Source of the DNA: Pseudacidovorax intermedius
GTDB taxonomy: Bacteria; Pseudomonadota; Gammaproteobacteria; Burkholderiales; Burkholderiaceae_C
NCBI RefSeq assembly: GCF_001476815.1
Contig: NZ_LDSL01000033.1
Coordinates: 1-64,000, forward strand
DNA length: 64,000 bases
Direction of reading: 5' to 3'
The notes beneath the pieces were generated by a model that made no database searches, had not been told where the DNA came from, and was given only the letters and a program-made list of their open reading frames with translations. The translations under genes were made by a program, and so were the position numbers. Shown in pieces: positions 52,215-61,228 of this stretch (within the stretch, counting starts at the first letter, position 1; the number at the start of each line of letters is the position of its first letter).

Positions 52215-53168
52215 ATGATCAATCTGTCGCTGCGCGAACTGCAGGTCTTCATCGAACTGGCCGAGACGCTGAACTTCCGGCGTGCGGCGGCGCGGGTTCA
52301 CCTGTCGCAGTCGGCCGTCTCGGGCGTGATCGGCCGGCTGGAGGAGACGCTGGGCGCGCGCCTGTTCGCCCGCAACACGCGCAGCGTGCAACTTACCGAT
52401 GCCGGGCAGGCGCTGCTGTCGCATGCGCGCATCCTGCGGGCCCAGGCCGAGGCGGCCGCGAGCGCGGTGCGCGACGTGGTCGAGCTGCGCGAGGGCCGGG
52501 TGCGCATCGCGGCGCTGCCGTCGCTGGCGGCCACGGTGGTGCCGCCGGTGTTCGCGCGCTTCATGGCGGCGCATCCGGGCGTGCAGCTGGGCGTGGTCGA
52601 TTCGCTGTCGGGCGCCTCCTTCGACCTGGTGCGCGCCGGCCAGGTCGACTTCGCGCTCACGGCCGAGAACCCGGCCTATGCCGACCTGGCCTACGAGACG
52701 CTGGCCAGCGATCCGCTGGTGCTGCTGCTGCCCGCCGACCATGCGCTGGCCGCGCGGCGCGGCCCGCTGCGCTGGGCCGAGGTGGCGGGCCTGCCGCACA
52801 TCTCGATGCCGGCGCCCACCAGCGTGCGGCAGTACGCCGAGGCGGCGCTGCTGTCCTTGGGGCAGCGTTTCGCGCCGCGCTTCGAGGTGGAGCACCTGGC
52901 CACCATCAACGCCATGGTGGCGGCCGGCCTGGGGGTGTCGGTGCTGCCCGCCCTGGCGGCGCAGGTGGCGCTGGGCGGGCCGGTGGTGCTGCGGCGGCTG
53001 ACGGCGCCCGACGTCCAGCGGCCCATCGGCCAGGTCCTGCGGCAGGAGCGGGCCCTGTCGACGGCGGCCTCGGCCGTGGCACAGGCCCTGCGGGCCGAAC
53101 TGCTGCGCCAGCTGGGCCAGACGGCGGCCAGGCCGCGCCGCCGGGCGGCTCAGGCGCCGCGCGCGTAG
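52215..53168 (+). CDS. LysR-family transcriptional regulator
   Basis: A 317-residue regulator with the N-terminal winged helix LRELQVFIELAETLNFRRAA and recognition helix SQSAVSGVIGRLEETLG, followed by a two-lobed sensor domain (PHISMPAPTSVRQYAE). The Arg/Ala-rich C-terminus is longer than usual. It diverges from the dehydrogenase/BKACE/Bug run across a 68-base gap with repeats and is its likely regulator. It overlaps the convergent gene at 53150 by 19 bases. Confidence 0.92.
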   Translation: MINLSLRELQVFIELAETLNFRRAAARVHLSQSAVSGVIGRLEETLGARLFARNTRSVQLTDAGQALLSHARILRAQAEAAASAVRDVVELREGRVRIAALPSLAATVVPPVFARFMAAHPGVQLGVVDSLSGASFDLVRAGQVDFALTAENPAYADLAYETLASDPLVLLLPADHALAARRGPLRWAEVAGLPHISMPAPTSVRQYAEAALLSLGQRFAPRFEVEHLATINAMVAAGLGVSVLPALAAQVALGGPVVLRRLTAPDVQRPIGQVLRQERALSTAASAVAQALRAELLRQLGQTAARPRRRAAQAPRA

Positions 53169-53608
53169 GCCGTCAGCAGCGCCAGCACCTTTTCTTCGCC
53201 CTGCGGCGTGTCCGCCATCTGCGAGGGCGTCATGCCGCCCAGCAGGGCATGGGGGCGGCGCAGCCAGTCGATGGCGTCGCTGCCCAGCACGCTCTGGGCG
53301 CGCAGGTGCACCGTGTCCATGGGTGGGCGCGGCTGGGACTTGGGCGCCGTGACGAAGGGCGCGGGCCGGATCGCCTGGTGCCGCGGCGGTGCCGGCGGTT
53401 CCGCCGCGGGCCGGTGCGGCTGGAGGGCCTGGATGCCTTCCTCGATGCTGAAACCCGCCGCCTTCAGCTGGGCGGCATAGGCGTCGGCCAGGGCCTTGAG
53501 TTCATCCACCCGCAGGCGCTGCTGCTGGCGTTCCAGATCCTTGCGCTCCTGGGTGAGGCGCGCGATCTGCGCTTCCAGTGCTTCGACGCTGGAGGCACGT
53601 TCTGTCAT
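53150..53608 (-). CDS. H-NS-like coiled coil fused to MbcA/ParS/Xre toxin-binding domain
   Basis: A 152-residue protein. Residues about 8-60 form a coiled coil (ALEAQIARLTQERKDLE, QLKAAGFSIEEG) like the oligomerisation region of H-NS-family proteins in betaproteobacteria. A Pro-rich linker (64-98) follows. Residues 100-150 (SVLGSDAIDWLRRPHALLGG, then TPSQMADTPQGEEKVLALL) match the DUF2384 MbcA/ParS antitoxin fold, where the GG-x-TP motif is diagnostic. No RES-domain toxin adjoins. The usual H-NS DNA-binding motif is absent. The start at 53608 avoids a non-coiled leader. Confidence 0.72.
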   Translation of the reverse strand: MTERASSVEALEAQIARLTQERKDLERQQQRLRVDELKALADAYAAQLKAAGFSIEEGIQALQPHRPAAEPPAPPRHQAIRPAPFVTAPKSQPRPPMDTVHLRAQSVLGSDAIDWLRRPHALLGGMTPSQMADTPQGEEKVLALLTAYARGA

Positions 53609-53837
53609 GAGGGAGTTCGGGCGCCCCGGGGCGCTGCTTTGTTGTTGGGAGTGGGGCGAGTCTAAATGCCCGCGGCCGACAAGCCGCCGGCCGGGTGGCG
53701 ACACGCCGCGTCGCCGGCCGGCCTACAGCGCCCGATTGGCGCTGCCGACACGACCGTCGCGGCGGCCGGCAGACAGTGTCTGCACGGCGACGGCGCAGGT
53801 GATGGCACCCGCGGCGCATGCCGAACCGGAGGTCGCC

Positions 53838-54176
53838 ATGCCGCTGTCTTTCACCCCCTTCGTTCGCAGTGCCCCGGCCAGCGGTCGGGGGGCGTGGCGA
53901 CGCGCCGTCGGCCTCGGCCTGATGGCCGCCGGCCTGTCCCTGAATGCCCTGGCACAGCAGCCCGCAAGCCGCGCATCGGCGCCGGAGGCCGGGTCCATGG
54001 CCATCCCGCTCTTCACCGCCGACCCGCGGCCCTCGCCGATGGGGCCGTCGCGTGCCGCGTCCGATGCGCCATCGCCTAGGCAGGTGGAAAGCCAGGCAGT
54101 AAGCCAGGCTGACCACGCGCCGCGGGGTCACCTGCCCGTGCCCGGCCCGGCGACGGACGTCGCGCTCTTCCGCTGA
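53838..54176 (+). CDS. Small hypothetical exported protein
   Basis: A 112-residue product with an N-terminal segment (residues about 20-40: RRAVGLGLMAAGLSLNALAQ) that is a good signal peptide, cleaved after ALAQ. The rest is Pro/Ser/Ala-rich and probably disordered. CGGAGG lies before the ATG. It precedes the Pao genes by 220 bases; no family recognised and a link is only positional. Confidence 0.5.
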   Translation: MPLSFTPFVRSAPASGRGAWRRAVGLGLMAAGLSLNALAQQPASRASAPEAGSMAIPLFTADPRPSPMGPSRAASDAPSPRQVESQAVSQADHAPRGHLPVPGPATDVALFR

Positions 54177-54395
54177 TCGCGCCGGCCTCGCGCCGTCCTG
54201 CCCCCGCCAGCGCCCGCCTCCGACAAGCAAGCGGGCCCCGCGTCGCGTGTGCACCGTTGCCAATGCCCGGCACGCTGCGGCGCGACCGCCGACATCCGGT
54301 CTGCCATCCGCCGCCGGGCCGTGCGCCGCAGCAGGGAGGCAGGACGCCGGGCACGGCGCCCCACGCCGCCCACCCAGGCCCGACCAGGAGTCCGC

Positions 54396-55206
54396 ATGCC
54401 CCACGATCCCGATCCATCCCCTCTGCCGCCCGAACTGAGCGCGGACGAGGCGGCGCTGCTCGCCGACATGCCCGCGCTGGGCGACGTCGGCCAGGCCCGG
54501 CGCACCTTCATGCTCCAGACCGCCGCCGGTGGCGTGGGCGTCTTCGCCGCCAACCTGCTGGCGACCGAAGCCGCCCTTGCGCAGATGCCGGCGGCTGCCG
54601 GCGCGGCCAGTGCCCCGGTGAAGGCGCTGAACGCGGTGGCGGTCACGCTGCAGATCAACGGCGAGCCACGGGCGCTGTCGCTCGATTCGCGCACCGTGCT
54701 GCTCGACGCGCTGCGCGAGCGCCTGGCGCTCACCGGCACCAAGAAGGGCTGCGACCAGGGCCAGTGCGGCGCCTGCACCGTGCTGGTCGACGGCCAGCGC
54801 GTGCTGTCCTGCCTCACGCTGGCGGCCACGCTCGAAGGGCGGCAGGTCACCACCATTGAAGGCCTGGCCCAGGGCGGCCAGCTGCATCCGGTGCAGGCGG
54901 CCTTCATCCGGCACGATGCCTTCCAGTGCGGCTACTGCACGCCGGGCCAGATCTGCTCGGCCGTCGGCATGCTGGACGAAGCCCGCCGCGGCCACGTGAG
55001 CCATGCCACGGCCGACGTGGCCGGGCCCGCGCCACGGCTCGACGACGACGAGATCAAGGAGCGCATGAGCGGCAACATCTGCCGCTGCGGCGCCTACCCC
55101 GGCATCGTGGCCGCCGTCCAGGACGTGGCCGGCGGCGCGCCGCGGGCGCAGACCTGGTCCTATGCCACCGAGGCGCAACTGGCCGCCGCCCGCCGGGAGG
55201 ATGGCC

Positions 55207-55220
<14 letters not shown>
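54396..55220 (+). CDS. paoA: Periplasmic aldehyde oxidoreductase, [2Fe-2S] subunit (PaoA-like)
   Basis: A 274-residue small subunit of the xanthine-oxidase family. An RRTFMLQTAAGG twin-arginine signal (about residues 35-47) directs the complex to the periplasm. The plant-type cluster has CDQGQCGACTVLV, then a later Cys at RVLSC; the second cluster has CGYCTPGQ and CRCG. It passes electrons from the molybdenum centre to FAD. It overlaps paoB by 14 bases. GGAG precedes the ATG. Confidence 0.92.
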
Positions 55221-56199
<979 letters not shown>

Positions 56200-56217
56200 A
56201 CGCGAAGGAGACACCGC

Positions 56218-58404
56218 ATGGCTCGCTATCTGGGCAAGGAAACGCCCCGCGTCGACGGCATCGCCAAGGTCACCGGCCAGGCGAAATACGCCGCCGAGTT
56301 CCAGGTGCCGAACGTGGCCTATGGCTTCATCGTCACCAGCACCATCGCCAAGGGCCGCATCGCGGCCGTGGACACGGCCGAGGCCGAGCGCGCCGCCGGC
56401 GTCCTGCGCGTCTTCACGCACCTCAACGCGGGGCGGCTGGGCAAGGCGGGCGCCGGTGCCGACGGCTGGGCCTGGCCCCTGCAGTCCGACCGCGTGTTCT
56501 TCAGCGGCCAGCCGGTCGCCCTGGTGGTGGCCGAAAGCTACGAGCAGGCCCGCCATGCGGCCCGGCTGGTGCGCCTGCGCTACCGCGAAGAGCCGCACCA
56601 GACCGACCTGGAGGCCGTGCTGTCGCGGGCGCGGCCCGATCCCGAATCCGCGAAAGCCAAGCCGCGCGGCGATGCCCGCGCCGCGCTGCAGGCCGCGCCC
56701 GTCCAGGTGGCGGCCGAATACCGCATCCCCATCGAGCACCACAACCCGATGGAGCCGCATGCCGCCATCGCCTTCTGGGAGGGCGACGCGCTCACCGTCT
56801 TCGACAAGACGCAGGAGGTCTACGGCGTGCGCGAGCATCTGGCCGAGGGCCTGAACGTGCCGGTGGAGAAGGTGCGCGTGGTCTCGCCCTTCGTCGGCGG
56901 GGCCTTCGGCTCCTCGCTCAAGCCCAACTACTACCCCTCGCTCACCGCCATGGCGGCGCGGGCGCTGCGCCGGCCGGTCAAGGTGGTCTACACCCGCGCG
57001 CAGATGTTCACCGGCCACGGCTACCGGCCGGCCACGGTGCAGAAGGTGGCGCTGGGCGCGGACCGCGACGGGCGGCTGCAGGCCATGGTGCACGAGGCCT
57101 TCCACAACACCTCGGCCTTCGACGACTTCTCGGACGCGACGACGCGCTTCACGCGGCAGGTCTATGCCTGTCCCAACCTGGACGCGCCGCTCAAGGTCGC
57201 CGCCACCGACCTGCCCACGCCCACCTGGATGCGGGCACCCGGCGCCGTGAGCGGCATGTTCGCGCTCGAAAGCGCCATGGACGAACTGGCCTACGCGCTC
57301 GGCATGGACCCGCTGGCCCTGCGCCTGGCCAACTATGCGGAAACGGATCCGGACAGCGGCAAGCCGTTCTCCAGCAAGGCGCTGCGCGAGTGCTACCGCA
57401 TCGGCGCCGAGAAATTCGGCTGGGCGCGCCGCAGCCCGCAGCCGCGCTCCATGCGCGATGGCCGGCTGCTGGTGGGCTGGGGCATGGCCTCCAGCGTGTG
57501 GGGCGCCATGCAGATGCCGGCCAGCGCGCGCGTGGTGTACCGGCGCGATGGCAGTGCCCGCGTGGCCAGCGCCACCAGCGACATCGGACCCGGCACCTAC
57601 ACCGTCATGACCATGATCGCGGCCGAGTTCCTGGGCACGCGGCTGGACCAGGTGCAGTTCGAGCTGGGCGACACGCGCCAGCCGCGCGCGCCGGCGCAGG
57701 GCGGCTCCTGGACCACCTCCAGCGTGGGTTCCGCGGTGCGGGGCGCGTCGCTCGCCATCGCTGGCCGCCTGCTGGCGCTGGCGCAGCGCGACGCGGCCTC
57801 GCCCCTGGCCGGCGTGCGCGCCGACGCGGTGGAGATGCTGGACGGCCGCCTGCGCTTGAAGGCCGATGCGGCCCGCGGCGTGGACATCGCCGCGCTGATG
57901 CAGGCCGCCGGCCTGGACGAGATCGCCGAGACCCATGAGGCCAAGCCCTCCGCCGAGCGGGCCAACTACGCCTCGCTCGCCCACGGCGCGCAGTTCGTCG
58001 AGGTGAAGGTGGACCCGGACCTGGGCACGGTGAAGGTCACGCGCGTGATCGAGGTCAGCGCCGTCGGTCGCATCCTCAACCCGCTGGCGTCCCACAGCCA
58101 GGAGATCGGCGGCGTGGTCTGGGGCATCGGCATGGCGCTGGAAGAGGCCACCGAGGTGGACGACCGCTACGGCCGCATGATGAATGCCAACCTGCAGCAC
58201 TACCACGTACCGGTCAACGCGGACATCCACGCCATCGAGACCATCTTCGTGGAAGAGGAAGACACGGTGGTCAACCCGCTGAGCGTCAAGGGCATGGGCG
58301 AGCTGGGCATGGTGGGCATCCCGGCGGCCATCGCCAATGCGGTCTATCACGCGACGGGGCGGCGGGTGCGCGACCTGCCGATCACGCCGGAGAAGCTGCT
58401 CTAG
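56218..58404 (+). CDS. paoC: Periplasmic aldehyde oxidoreductase, molybdenum-cofactor subunit (PaoC-like)
   Basis: A 728-residue catalytic subunit. It starts ARYLGKETPRVDGIAKVTG, has the molybdopterin-binding PFVGGAFGSSLKP and WMRAPGAVSGMFALES, and ends with the catalytic Glu at about 695 in GMGELGMVG. It hydroxylates aldehydes to acids. AAGGAGAC precedes the ATG. The usual partner gene for sulfuration of the cofactor (paoD/xdhC) is not found here. The complex is probably used to detoxify or oxidise aromatic aldehydes. Confidence 0.93.
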   Translation: MARYLGKETPRVDGIAKVTGQAKYAAEFQVPNVAYGFIVTSTIAKGRIAAVDTAEAERAAGVLRVFTHLNAGRLGKAGAGADGWAWPLQSDRVFFSGQPVALVVAESYEQARHAARLVRLRYREEPHQTDLEAVLSRARPDPESAKAKPRGDARAALQAAPVQVAAEYRIPIEHHNPMEPHAAIAFWEGDALTVFDKTQEVYGVREHLAEGLNVPVEKVRVVSPFVGGAFGSSLKPNYYPSLTAMAARALRRPVKVVYTRAQMFTGHGYRPATVQKVALGADRDGRLQAMVHEAFHNTSAFDDFSDATTRFTRQVYACPNLDAPLKVAATDLPTPTWMRAPGAVSGMFALESAMDELAYALGMDPLALRLANYAETDPDSGKPFSSKALRECYRIGAEKFGWARRSPQPRSMRDGRLLVGWGMASSVWGAMQMPASARVVYRRDGSARVASATSDIGPGTYTVMTMIAAEFLGTRLDQVQFELGDTRQPRAPAQGGSWTTSSVGSAVRGASLAIAGRLLALAQRDAASPLAGVRADAVEMLDGRLRLKADAARGVDIAALMQAAGLDEIAETHEAKPSAERANYASLAHGAQFVEVKVDPDLGTVKVTRVIEVSAVGRILNPLASHSQEIGGVVWGIGMALEEATEVDDRYGRMMNANLQHYHVPVNADIHAIETIFVEEEDTVVNPLSVKGMGELGMVGIPAAIANAVYHATGRRVRDLPITPEKLL

Positions 58405-58499
58405 CGGTCAAGCGGATGCTGACGTACTGCGCACCCCTGTCGGAGTGACGGCCCGAGTCGGGCGTCGTGGGAAGACCGCCCGGAGTACCGTCAGCGTCC

Positions 58500-58517
58500 A
58501 GTCAAGCCATCTTGACT
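58500..58517. other. Inverted repeat upstream of nikR
   Basis: AGTCAAG (58500-58506) and CTTGACT (58511-58517) form a perfect 7-base stem around CCAT. It lies 64 bases before the nikR ATG and could be a regulator site or a hairpin ending the pao message; no T-run follows. Confidence 0.4.
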
Positions 58518-58580
58518 CTGCAGACCAGGCAACTGCCGTTCGAACCTTATGATGCCTGCGCTCAGTGCACCGCCCCCGCA

Positions 58581-59054
58581 ATGGAACGCTTCACCATCTC
58601 CCTCGACGACGAACTGGCCCGGCAGTTCGACGAGTTCATTGCCGCCAAGGGCTACGGCAACCGGTCGGAGGCGGTGCGGGACCTGATCCGCTCGCGCCTC
58701 GGCAGCGCAACGCTCGCTCAACCGGCTGCGAAGGGGCAGGCGTCCTGGTGCGTTGCGAACGTGAGCTATGTCTACGACCACCACGAGCACACCGTCACCG
58801 CCCGCGTGATGGACCTGCAGCACGACCACCACGACTTGGTCATCACCAGCCTGCACACCCACCTCGACCATGATCATTGCCTGGAGACGGTCGTGCTGCG
58901 CGGCCCCGCCGCAGCCGTGCAGGCCTGCGCCGAACAACTGGTGGCACTGCGCGGCGTACGGCACGGCAATGTGCACCTGGTGCCGCTCGATGCCGGCGAC
59001 CAGCACCGCCACGGTGCCAGCCCACCCCACGGGCACTTCAAGCCGGTGAACTGA
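58581..59054 (+). CDS. nikR: Nickel-responsive regulator NikR
   Basis: A 157-residue ribbon-helix-helix repressor with an ACT-like nickel domain. The DNA-binding strand is ERFTISLDDELARQFD with the helix GYGNRSEAVRDLIR. The square-planar nickel site aligns with E. coli His76, His87, His89 and Cys95 as His81, His92, His94 and Cys100 (LHTHLDHDHCLE). A His-rich tail (QHRHG, PPHGH) might bind extra metal. It represses on binding nickel; its evident target is the box at 59104. Confidence 0.94.
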   Translation: MERFTISLDDELARQFDEFIAAKGYGNRSEAVRDLIRSRLGSATLAQPAAKGQASWCVANVSYVYDHHEHTVTARVMDLQHDHHDLVITSLHTHLDHDHCLETVVLRGPAAAVQACAEQLVALRGVRHGNVHLVPLDAGDQHRHGASPPHGHFKPVN

Positions 59055-59103
59055 GCGATTGGCGCCGGGGGGGCCATTTGGCGTATCGCGGTGACGCCCG
59101 GCG

Positions 59104-59130
59104 GTATGAATAATCTTGAATTGTTCATAC
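59104..59130. promoter_or_regulatory. NikR operator
   Basis: GTATGA (59104-59109) and TCATAC (59125-59130) are the exact half-sites of the E. coli NikR operator. The spacer here is 15 bases, against 16 in E. coli; the arms extend one base each as GTATGAA/TTCATAC. The box ends seven bases before the receptor ATG, so nickel-NikR should block its transcription or translation start. Confidence 0.88.
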
Positions 59131-59137
59131 AACGAGG

Positions 59138-61228
59138 ATGCCCGTGCAACCTGTTCTTCGTCGGGCACCGTCCCTGTTCGCAGCCGCCCTCATCACCAGT
59201 GCGCCCGCCTGGAGCCAGGACGGCCACCTGCCCGAGGTGTCGGTGCGCGGCCCGCGCGATGCAGCCATCGGCACGGCCGATTCCGCCAGCGAGGGTGCCG
59301 CCGAGAAGGCATCGTTCCAGGCCCGGCCCAAGTTGCGGCCGGGCGACATCGTGGAGGCCGTGCCCGGGGTGGTGGCCACCCAGCATTCCGGCGACGGCAA
59401 GGCCAACCAGTATTTCCTGCGCGGCTTCAATCTCGACCATGGCACCGACTTCGCGGTCACGGTCGACGGCATGCCGGTGAACATGCCCACGCACGGCCAC
59501 GGCCAGGGCTTCGCGGACCTCAACTTCCTGATCCCCGACCTCGTGTCCGGTGTGCGCTACCGCAAGGGCCCCTACTTCGTGGACAGCGGCGACTTCTCGC
59601 TGGCCGGCAGTGCCTCGCTCGACTACGTCAGCGCGCTCGACGCGCCGTTCGCGGAAGTCACGCTCGGCAAGAACAACTTCCGGCGCCTGCTCACCGCCGG
59701 CTCCCGCACCGTGCAGGACCAGACCTGGCTGGGCGCGCTGGAACTGGAAGGCAACGACGGCCCCTGGGACACGCCGGAGCGGCTGCGCAAGGCCAATGCC
59801 GTGGTGCGCTATTCCCAGGGCTCGCCGACGCGCGGCCTGAGCATCACCGGCATGGCGTACCAGAGCCGCTGGAACTCGACCGACCAGATTCCGCAGCGGC
59901 TGGTGGACAGCGGCGAGCTGTCCCGCTTCGGCTCGCTCAACACTACCGACGGCGGCAACACGCGGCGCCTCAGCCTGTCGGGCAAGTGGTTCGACAACGG
60001 GCCGCAGGGCAACACGCAGATCAGCGCCTATGCCATCGACTACCGCTTCGACCTGTTCTCGGACTTCACCTACTTCCTGAACCGGCCGGACACGGGCGAT
60101 CAGTTCGAGCAGACCGACCGGCGGCGGGTCTTCGGCGCGCAGGCCTCGCACAGCATGCCCAACCGGCTCGGCAACCTCGACGGCATCCTGAGCTTCGGCG
60201 CGCAGTGGCGCGGCGACCGCATCGGCGAAGTCGGCCTGTACGACACCATCGCGCGGCAGCGCACGGCGACCGTGCGCAACGACAAGGTGTCGCAGGACCT
60301 CGTGTCGCTCTACGGGCAGCAGCTCGTCAACTTCACGGACAGGCTGCGGGGCTACGTCGGCCTGCGCGGCGACCTGCTGCGCTATTCCGTCGATGGCCGC
60401 GAGCCCGTCTACGGCCCGGTGAACAGCGGCCGAGGCCGTGACTCGCTGGCGAGCCCGAAGGCCGGGCTGGCGTTCACCGTCACGCCGGCCCACGAGCTCT
60501 ACCTCAATGCGGGCGTCGGCTTCCACAGCAACGACGTGCGCGGTGCCACCATCCAGCTCGATCCGCAGAGCGGACTGCCGGCGGATCGCGTGCCTGCGCT
60601 GGTCAAGGGCCGCGGCGCCGAGATCGGCTGGCGCTTTCAACCGGATGAAGACTTCACGGCCACGGTCGCGCTCTGGCAGCTTCGGCTGGACTCGGAACTG
60701 GTCTATGTGGGCGACGCCGGCACCACGGAACCGGGCCGGGCCAGCAGCCGGCGTGGCTTCGAGGCCACGCTGCGCTGGAAGCTCGACCGGCGCTGGCGGC
60801 TGGAGGCCGACGCCGCGCTCTCCCGCGCACGCTTTCGCGGCATCGCGCCCGAAGGCGAAGGCAACTACATCGACAACGCGGTGGAACGCGTGGTGGCAGC
60901 AGGCGTGACCTACACCGACGGTCCGCTCACTGCATCGCTGCGCCTGCGCTACCTGGGGCCCCGCGCGCTGGACACGCTGGACAGCGTTCGCTCAAAGTCC
61001 ACGACGCTGCTCAACTTCGGCGCGCGCTACGCGGTCAATCGCCACCTGACGCTCGGCCTGGACGTGTTCAACATCACCGGGCGCAAGGGCAACGACATCG
61101 AATACTTCTACGCTTCCTGCACTGCCGGCGAGGTGGCGCGGGGCGACTGCGGCGGCGGCATCGAGGATCGGCACATCCATCCGATGGAGCCGCGCAGTGC
61201 GAGGGTCAGCGCTCGCTGGACGTTCTGA
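59138..61228 (+). CDS. TonB-dependent outer-membrane receptor, nickel-regulated
   Basis: A 696-residue receptor. A signal peptide ends at PAWSQD. The plug domain shows DIVEAVPGVVATQHSGDGK and KANQYFLRGFNLDHGTDFAV (split); the barrel ends in a C-terminal Phe (SARWTF). GKANQYFLRGF is typical of the receptors with metal-chelate ligands. The NikR box immediately upstream makes a nickel or nickel-chelate cargo likely (like FrpB4 of Helicobacter in role). A GTG at 59144 has better spacing from the GAGG site than the ATG at 59138, which touches it. Convergent PepSY gene overlaps its end by 23 bases. Confidence 0.9.
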   Translation: MPVQPVLRRAPSLFAAALITSAPAWSQDGHLPEVSVRGPRDAAIGTADSASEGAAEKASFQARPKLRPGDIVEAVPGVVATQHSGDGKANQYFLRGFNLDHGTDFAVTVDGMPVNMPTHGHGQGFADLNFLIPDLVSGVRYRKGPYFVDSGDFSLAGSASLDYVSALDAPFAEVTLGKNNFRRLLTAGSRTVQDQTWLGALELEGNDGPWDTPERLRKANAVVRYSQGSPTRGLSITGMAYQSRWNSTDQIPQRLVDSGELSRFGSLNTTDGGNTRRLSLSGKWFDNGPQGNTQISAYAIDYRFDLFSDFTYFLNRPDTGDQFEQTDRRRVFGAQASHSMPNRLGNLDGILSFGAQWRGDRIGEVGLYDTIARQRTATVRNDKVSQDLVSLYGQQLVNFTDRLRGYVGLRGDLLRYSVDGREPVYGPVNSGRGRDSLASPKAGLAFTVTPAHELYLNAGVGFHSNDVRGATIQLDPQSGLPADRVPALVKGRGAEIGWRFQPDEDFTATVALWQLRLDSELVYVGDAGTTEPGRASSRRGFEATLRWKLDRRWRLEADAALSRARFRGIAPEGEGNYIDNAVERVVAAGVTYTDGPLTASLRLRYLGPRALDTLDSVRSKSTTLLNFGARYAVNRHLTLGLDVFNITGRKGNDIEYFYASCTAGEVARGDCGGGIEDRHIHPMEPRSARVSARWTF

